DNA from: Microbacterium lemovicicum
Lineage (GTDB): Bacteria; Actinomycetota; Actinomycetes; Actinomycetales; Microbacteriaceae
DNA length: 64,000 bases
Reading direction: 5' to 3'
Assembly (NCBI RefSeq): GCF_003991875.1
Contig: NZ_CP031423.1
Coordinates: 3,038,001-3,102,000, forward strand
Part shown: positions 60,109-64,000 of the stretch, in pieces
How the letters are laid out: the number at the start of each line of letters is the position of its first letter
How positions within the stretch are numbered: position 1 is the stretch's first letter
Notes under the pieces: generated by a model
Told to the model about the DNA's origin: nothing
Databases searched by the model: none
The model's input: only the letters and a program-made list of their open reading frames with translations
Translations under genes and position numbers: made by a program

Positions 60109-61443
60109 CTACTTATTGGCGTCGATGCTCGACTGCAGCTGCGACATGTAGTCCGCGGGGCTGAGCTGGCCGCCGACCAGCAGCGACACGTTGGACTGGG
60201 CCAGCGAGGTGGACTTTCCGTCCATCAGCGCCTCGAACCACAGCACCGTCTCGGTGATCTCCGCGACCTTGTCCTGCACCATCTTGGTCGGTGCGGCGAC
60301 ATCGGTCACCTCGGTGTTCACCTTGAAGCCGGAGATGACGCCCGCGTCCTGCAGGGCCTGCGAGCCGTAGTTCTCGGCGATGCAGCCGAGCCAGTCCCCC
60401 ACCTTGGGGCCGAAGTTCTTCGGGCTCATCGCCATCGCGGTCCCGGCGTTGGCCGGCCACTGGTCGATGCTGCCCGCGCCGCCCTCGACGGCCGGGAACG
60501 GGATGAAGCCGACGTTGTCGGCGCCGATCTTGTTCTGCTCGGGGTCGTTGATGTTGCTGAGCAGCCAGGTGCCGTCGTACTTCATCGCGGCCTTGCCGGT
60601 GAGGAAGTCGTTGTTGGCGGTGGCGGCGTCGGCCGTCACGTAGCCCTCGCCGAAGTCACCGGCGTCGGCCATGTCGACCAGCGCCTGCGCGCCGGCGACG
60701 TACTCCGGGTCGGTCAGCTTGGCCTTGCCGTCGCGAATGTCCGTGAGGGCGTCGGGGCCGACGGTGCGGTAGATGTACATGCCGATGAGGCGCGTGAGCG
60801 GCCATGCCGCGGCGCCCGCCTCGGCCATCGGCGTGTAGCCGGACGCGGCGAGCTTCTTGTTCGCGTCCTGCAGCTCGTCGAAGGTGGTGGGCTCGTCGAT
60901 GCCGACCTCGGAGAAGATCTGCTTGTTGTACCAGATGCCCTCGAGGTTGTACTGGTACGGGAGCGAGACCATCTGTCCGTAGACGTTCTCGATGGTCGAG
61001 GCCGCGGCCGGCAGGATGTCGTCCCACATGCCGAGCTTCTCGAGCTCCGCCTTGTAGTCGACGACCAGCCCGGCGGTGCCGAGGTCGCCGGTCGGGCGCA
61101 CCATCGCTGTGCCGGCGATGAAGTGCGCGGGCAGGGCGTCCTGGCTGGCGAGCAGCGTCACCTTCTGCACCACATCGGCCTGGGCGACCTTCTGGTTCTC
61201 CAGGGGGAGGGCGTCGTTCTGCGCCTTGCACTGGTCCTCCGAGAGCGCGGTGATCTGCGCCTCGAGGGTCGGGTTCTCGTTCGCGGTGAGCACGGAGAAG
61301 CTCGACGGGTCGGTGCCGGTGGATCCGCCGCCCTCCGTCGAGCCGGGGGTGCTGCCTCCGCCGGCGCACGCGGCCAGCGGCAGGACCGTCGCGAGGGCGA
61401 GGCCGACCGCGATGAGCGGGCGGCGGGTTCTGCGAGTGTTCAA
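60109..61443 (-). CDS. Sugar ABC transporter substrate-binding lipoprotein, TTG start (second CUT1 system)
   Basis: A 444-residue SBP_bac_1 protein. The start is TTG at 61443: AAGGAGG (61449-61455 on the minus strand) sits at the right distance, and MNTRRTRRPLIAVGLALATV then gives a proper lipoprotein signal with lipobox L-A-A-C (Cys26). Upstream in-frame codons would add a hydrophilic stretch before the signal. FHAMA-type segments are absent, but DGTWLLSNINDPEQNKIGADNVGF and AMSPKNFGPKVGDWL are normal for the family. The substrate is unknown; GH127 is the divergent neighbour, so an arabinose- or aceric-acid-containing oligosaccharide is a guess. Confidence 0.9.
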   Translation of the reverse strand: MNTRRTRRPLIAVGLALATVLPLAACAGGGSTPGSTEGGGSTGTDPSSFSVLTANENPTLEAQITALSEDQCKAQNDALPLENQKVAQADVVQKVTLLASQDALPAHFIAGTAMVRPTGDLGTAGLVVDYKAELEKLGMWDDILPAAASTIENVYGQMVSLPYQYNLEGIWYNKQIFSEVGIDEPTTFDELQDANKKLAASGYTPMAEAGAAAWPLTRLIGMYIYRTVGPDALTDIRDGKAKLTDPEYVAGAQALVDMADAGDFGEGYVTADAATANNDFLTGKAAMKYDGTWLLSNINDPEQNKIGADNVGFIPFPAVEGGAGSIDQWPANAGTAMAMSPKNFGPKVGDWLGCIAENYGSQALQDAGVISGFKVNTEVTDVAAPTKMVQDKVAEITETVLWFEALMDGKSTSLAQSNVSLLVGGQLSPADYMSQLQSSIDANK

Positions 61444-61489
61444 AACGTCCTCCTTGACGACAACCGAGCTGTGTGGGGGTTCGACCTCG

Positions 61490-61518
61490 ACAGTAAGCAC
61501 GAATCGAGTGTGTGTCAA
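61490..61518 (-). promoter_or_regulatory. Promoter of the second CUT1 operon
   Basis: On the minus strand TTGACA (61518-61513) is a perfect -35 box, followed after 17 bases by TACTGT (61495-61490). The predicted leader is about 40 bases to the TTG start. The rest of the 246-base divergent gap holds TGAA-ATTCTA-TTCA near 61529, a small symmetric site that could be an operator. Confidence 0.6.
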
Positions 61519-61689
61519 CAATCAGTACTGAAATTCTATTCACTTTCGCTCCGGAATCGGGTTAGAGTGCATTTCGATGCAGGGTCGCGAGTTCTTTCCG
61601 AGAGCGCGCGACGCCGCCGGAAGCTCCCGGCGGTTGCCGCGAGGACGCGGGCCGCTGAAGACTGAACGCCACTCCGGAAGGACCGCTCC

Positions 61690-63678
61690 ATGACCGTCAC
61701 GCCCGTGCTTCGCGGCCATGCCCGCCTGCGACCGCTGGGGGCCGACGGCGCCCGCTGGGCACGGGGCTTCTGGGGAGAAGTTCACGCCCGCACGCGGGAC
61801 ACGACCATCCCGCAGATCTGGGACAGCCTGAGCGATCCCGCCGTGAGCCCCGGGCTGACGAACTTCCGCGTCGCCGCCGGACGCGAGGAGGGCATCCACC
61901 TCGGGCCGCCGTTCATGGACGGCGACTTCTACAAGTGGTTCGAAGCGGCCGTCGCGCGGCTGGAGACCGACCCCGACGCCGAGCTGGAAGAACGGCTGGA
62001 GCAGATCGCACGCCTCATCGCCTCCGTGCAGCGCGACGACGGGTACCTCCACACGCCGACCCTCATCGCCGCGCGCAACCACGAGGACACGGCGGCGCTG
62101 GCCGACCGCTTCCACTTCGAGACCTACAACCTCGGCCACCTCATCACCGCGGGCGTGCGCCATCACGAGGTCACGGGGTCGGACACGCTGCTGGATGCCG
62201 CGATCAAGGCCGCCTCCTTCCTCGAGGACCTCGCGACGAACAAGCCCGTCGAGCTCGCCCGCAGCGCCATCTGCCCCTCGCACTACATGGCGGTGGTGGA
62301 GCTCTACCGCGTGACCGGCGACGACCGCTGGCTGCGGCTGGCGGAATCGTTCGTGCGCGTGCGGGACGAGTTCCAGGGCGGCGACGACAACCAGGACCGC
62401 CTGCCCGTCCGCGAGCAGACCGCCATCGCCGGGCACGCCGTCCGCGCGAACTACCTGTACGCGGGTCTCGCCGACCTCGTGGCCGAGACCGGCGACGAGG
62501 AGCTCACCGCCGTGCTCGAGCGGCTCTGGCGCGACGTCGTCGACACCAAGCTGTACGTCACCGGAGGCGCCGGCGCGCTGTACGACGGCGCCTCGCCCGA
62601 CGGCTCCCCCTGGCAGGACCAGATCAGCCGCGTGCACCAGTCGTACGGCCGTGCGTTCCAGCTCCCCCACACCACCGCCCACAACGAGTCGTGCGCCAAC
62701 ATCGGGCTCATCCTCTGGGGCGAGCGGATGCTGGCGCTCACGGGCGACGCCGGCTACGCCGACGTCATCGAGCAGGTGGCCGTCAACAGCCTGCTCGCCA
62801 GCGTCAGCCTCGCGGGCTCGGAGTACTTCTACACGAACCCGCTCCGTCAGGTGCGCGACCTGCCCTATCCGCTCCGCCGTCCGGGCGACACGGCTCTGCA
62901 CCCCGTGCCCGCCCCGCCGCCCTCCGACGAGCGCCTGCGCGAGGGCTACCTCAGCTGCTTCTGCTGCCCGCCCAACATCGCACGCACGCTGGCGCGCTTC
63001 CACGAGCGCGTCGCCGGCGTCGGCGACGACGGCCTCCACCTCCACCAGTACGGCGGGAGCGACGTGCGCGCCGAGCAGGACGGCCGCGTGCTCGCGCTCC
63101 GCGAGGACGGCGACTACCCCTGGGACGGCCGCATCGCCTTCACCGTCACGGAGAGCGCAGGCGGCGGCATGCCTCTGCTGCTGCGCATCCCCGGCTGGTC
63201 GGCAGGCGCCACCCTCACCGTCAACGGAGCGGATGCCGCGGTCAGCGCCCCCGGGACGTACACGCGCATCGACCGGCCGTGGGCCGTGGGCGACGTCGTC
63301 GTCCTCGACCTGCCGATGCCGGTGCGGGTGCTGCGCGCCCACCGGCTGGCCGAGGAGGCCACGAACCAGATCGCCGTGCAGCGCGGCCCCGTCGTGTACT
63401 GCCTCGAGAGCGCCGATCTGCCGGACGGCGTGCGGCTCGAGCAGGCGGCCTGGCGGCGCGGCTCCGCGCTCACGCCGATCGACGCGGAGGTCGCCGGACA
63501 CCGCGTCATCGCGCTCGAGACCGAGCTGGCGATCCTGCCCGCCCCCGATGAGGACGCGCTGTACGGCGACCTCCCCGAGTCGGAGGTGGGGACGGTCGCC
63601 GCGCGGCTGATCCCGTACCACGCGTGGGGCAACCGCGGAGCGGGCGAGATGTCCGTGTGGCTCCCCCTGGTGTGGTGA
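61690..63678 (+). CDS. Glycoside hydrolase family 127 protein
   Basis: A 662-residue enzyme with an alpha/alpha barrel and C-terminal beta domains. The zinc/cysteine site of GH127 is visible: Glu333 and Cys335 in HNESCANIG and the pair Cys425-Cys426 in CFCCPPNIAR, matching the HypBA1 residues where one cysteine is the nucleophile. The acid/base position of HypBA1 (16 residues before Glu333) falls on Gln317 in VHQSYGRAFQLPH, a variant found in a large subgroup. GH127 covers beta-L-arabinofuranosidase and, in rhamnogalacturonan II breakdown, an aceric acid hydrolase. No signal peptide. GGAAGGA ribosome site; GTGA overlap with the following gene. Confidence 0.85.
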   Translation: MTVTPVLRGHARLRPLGADGARWARGFWGEVHARTRDTTIPQIWDSLSDPAVSPGLTNFRVAAGREEGIHLGPPFMDGDFYKWFEAAVARLETDPDAELEERLEQIARLIASVQRDDGYLHTPTLIAARNHEDTAALADRFHFETYNLGHLITAGVRHHEVTGSDTLLDAAIKAASFLEDLATNKPVELARSAICPSHYMAVVELYRVTGDDRWLRLAESFVRVRDEFQGGDDNQDRLPVREQTAIAGHAVRANYLYAGLADLVAETGDEELTAVLERLWRDVVDTKLYVTGGAGALYDGASPDGSPWQDQISRVHQSYGRAFQLPHTTAHNESCANIGLILWGERMLALTGDAGYADVIEQVAVNSLLASVSLAGSEYFYTNPLRQVRDLPYPLRRPGDTALHPVPAPPPSDERLREGYLSCFCCPPNIARTLARFHERVAGVGDDGLHLHQYGGSDVRAEQDGRVLALREDGDYPWDGRIAFTVTESAGGGMPLLLRIPGWSAGATLTVNGADAAVSAPGTYTRIDRPWAVGDVVVLDLPMPVRVLRAHRLAEEATNQIAVQRGPVVYCLESADLPDGVRLEQAAWRRGSALTPIDAEVAGHRVIALETELAILPAPDEDALYGDLPESEVGTVAARLIPYHAWGNRGAGEMSVWLPLVW

Positions 63679-64000
63679 CGACGATGACGACACAGCACGT
63701 GATCGCAACCTACGCGATCGAGACCTCCTTCCCCCTCGCCCAGGCCGCCGAGGTTCTGGCCGGGGAGCAGTCCACCGGCACCTTCGTGCGCGTCGAGCGC
63801 GAGTCCGACGATCTGCGGGCGCGCTTCGCCGCGCAGGTCGAGTCCATCCAGGAGGTGCCCCTCACCGGCTCGTCGGCGCTGCCCGGCTTCATCGGCGATC
63901 CGTCGGCGCGACGCCGCGGCATCCTGCGCCTGCGCTTCCCCCTCGACAACTTCGGTCCTTCGATGCCGAACCTGCTGGCCGCGGTGGCGGGCAACCTGTT
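63675..64000 (+). CDS. RuBisCO-like protein, N-terminal part (cut by window end)
   Basis: About 108 residues are visible. GTG 63675 overlaps the GH127 stop by four bases; ATG 63684 in frame is the alternative start. The protein reads VIATYAIETSFPLAQAAEVLAGEQSTGTF, a charged segment, SSALPGFIG, and then LRLRFPLDNFGPSMPNLLAAVAGNL, the signature of the N-terminal domain of form IV RuBisCO-like proteins. The catalytic barrel lies beyond the window, so carbamylated Lys and metal ligands cannot be checked. Such proteins in sugar operons include 3-oxo-isoapionate-4-phosphate decarboxylase or transcarboxylase/hydrolase of apiose breakdown. Coupling to GH127 supports a sugar role rather than methionine salvage. 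Confidence 0.82.
   Translation, partial: MTTMTTQHVIATYAIETSFPLAQAAEVLAGEQSTGTFVRVERESDDLRARFAAQVESIQEVPLTGSSALPGFIGDPSARRRGILRLRFPLDNFGPSMPNLLAAVAGNL

Noticed and set aside
63675..64000. Calling the last gene a true RuBisCO large subunit
   Set aside because: The N-terminal domain alone cannot show catalytic residues, and context is sugar catabolism without a Calvin cycle gene.

Overview
The window is high-GC DNA that reads like a Gram-positive actinobacterium, most likely Microbacterium or a close relative in the Microbacteriaceae. The pointers are strong GC3 bias, many GTG starts, 19 gene junctions with 4-base ATGA/GTGA overlaps, actinobacterial lipoproteins, two CUT1 sugar ABC systems without their own ATPase, and a recurring GGATGCCGCGG-type sequence. 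I see no rRNA, tRNA, IS element, prophage or CRISPR. Almost all of it is one large carbohydrate-use region.

Layout. 1-4.8 kb: end of a lipoate-ligase-like gene, an alpha/beta hydrolase, and a two-exporter operon with a MarR regulator. 4.8-9.2 kb (minus): tetR, GH2 and alditol oxidase operon. 9.4-24.6 kb (plus): a nine-gene operon with an oligopeptide-type (probably oligosaccharide) ABC transporter, including a permease-ATPase fusion, then GH3, serine hydrolase, GH43, GH78 and a DUF5060/DUF4038-like hydrolase. 24.6-25.5 kb: two small unrelated genes. 25.6-35.3 kb: GntR regulator and an eight-gene operon that I read as D-apiose/D-apionate catabolism (transporter, erythrulose kinase, two isomerases, 3-oxo-isoapionate decarboxylase, apionate oxidoisomerase, SDR, apionolactonase). 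35.3-41.3 kb (minus): an oxidative uronate pathway (NAD-dependent SDR, 5-dehydro-4-deoxyglucarate dehydratase, enolase-superfamily enzyme, 2-oxoglutarate-semialdehyde dehydrogenase) coupled to a second DUF5060 hydrolase. 41.4-52.9 kb: LacI regulator, a CUT1 transporter operon with DUF624 and nucleoside-hydrolase-like genes, and a divergent operon (GH43, degenerate M24, Gfo/Idh/MocA, GH63/GH37-like). 52.9-56.4 kb: second GH78 with an SDR. 56.5-64 kb: SorC regulator, a second CUT1 system with a racemase-like gene, then GH127 overlapping the start of a RuBisCO-like protein cut by the window end.

How it may fit together. Apiose linked to galacturonic acid occurs in rhamnogalacturonan II and apiogalacturonan. 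Glycosidases for rhamnose, arabinose and possibly apiose, plus complete routes for apiose carbons (to erythrose 4-phosphate) and galacturonate carbons (to 2-oxoglutarate), suggest a region for using fragments of such pectins. None of the glycosidases has a visible signal peptide, so imported oligosaccharides are probably trimmed inside the cell. The individual enzyme families are mostly clear; the pectin/apiose theme is inference from families and neighbourhood. Two perfect LacI-type palindromes near 41.3 kb and a related pair near 47.6 kb suggest that one LacI regulator links the uronate operon and the adjacent transporter operon.
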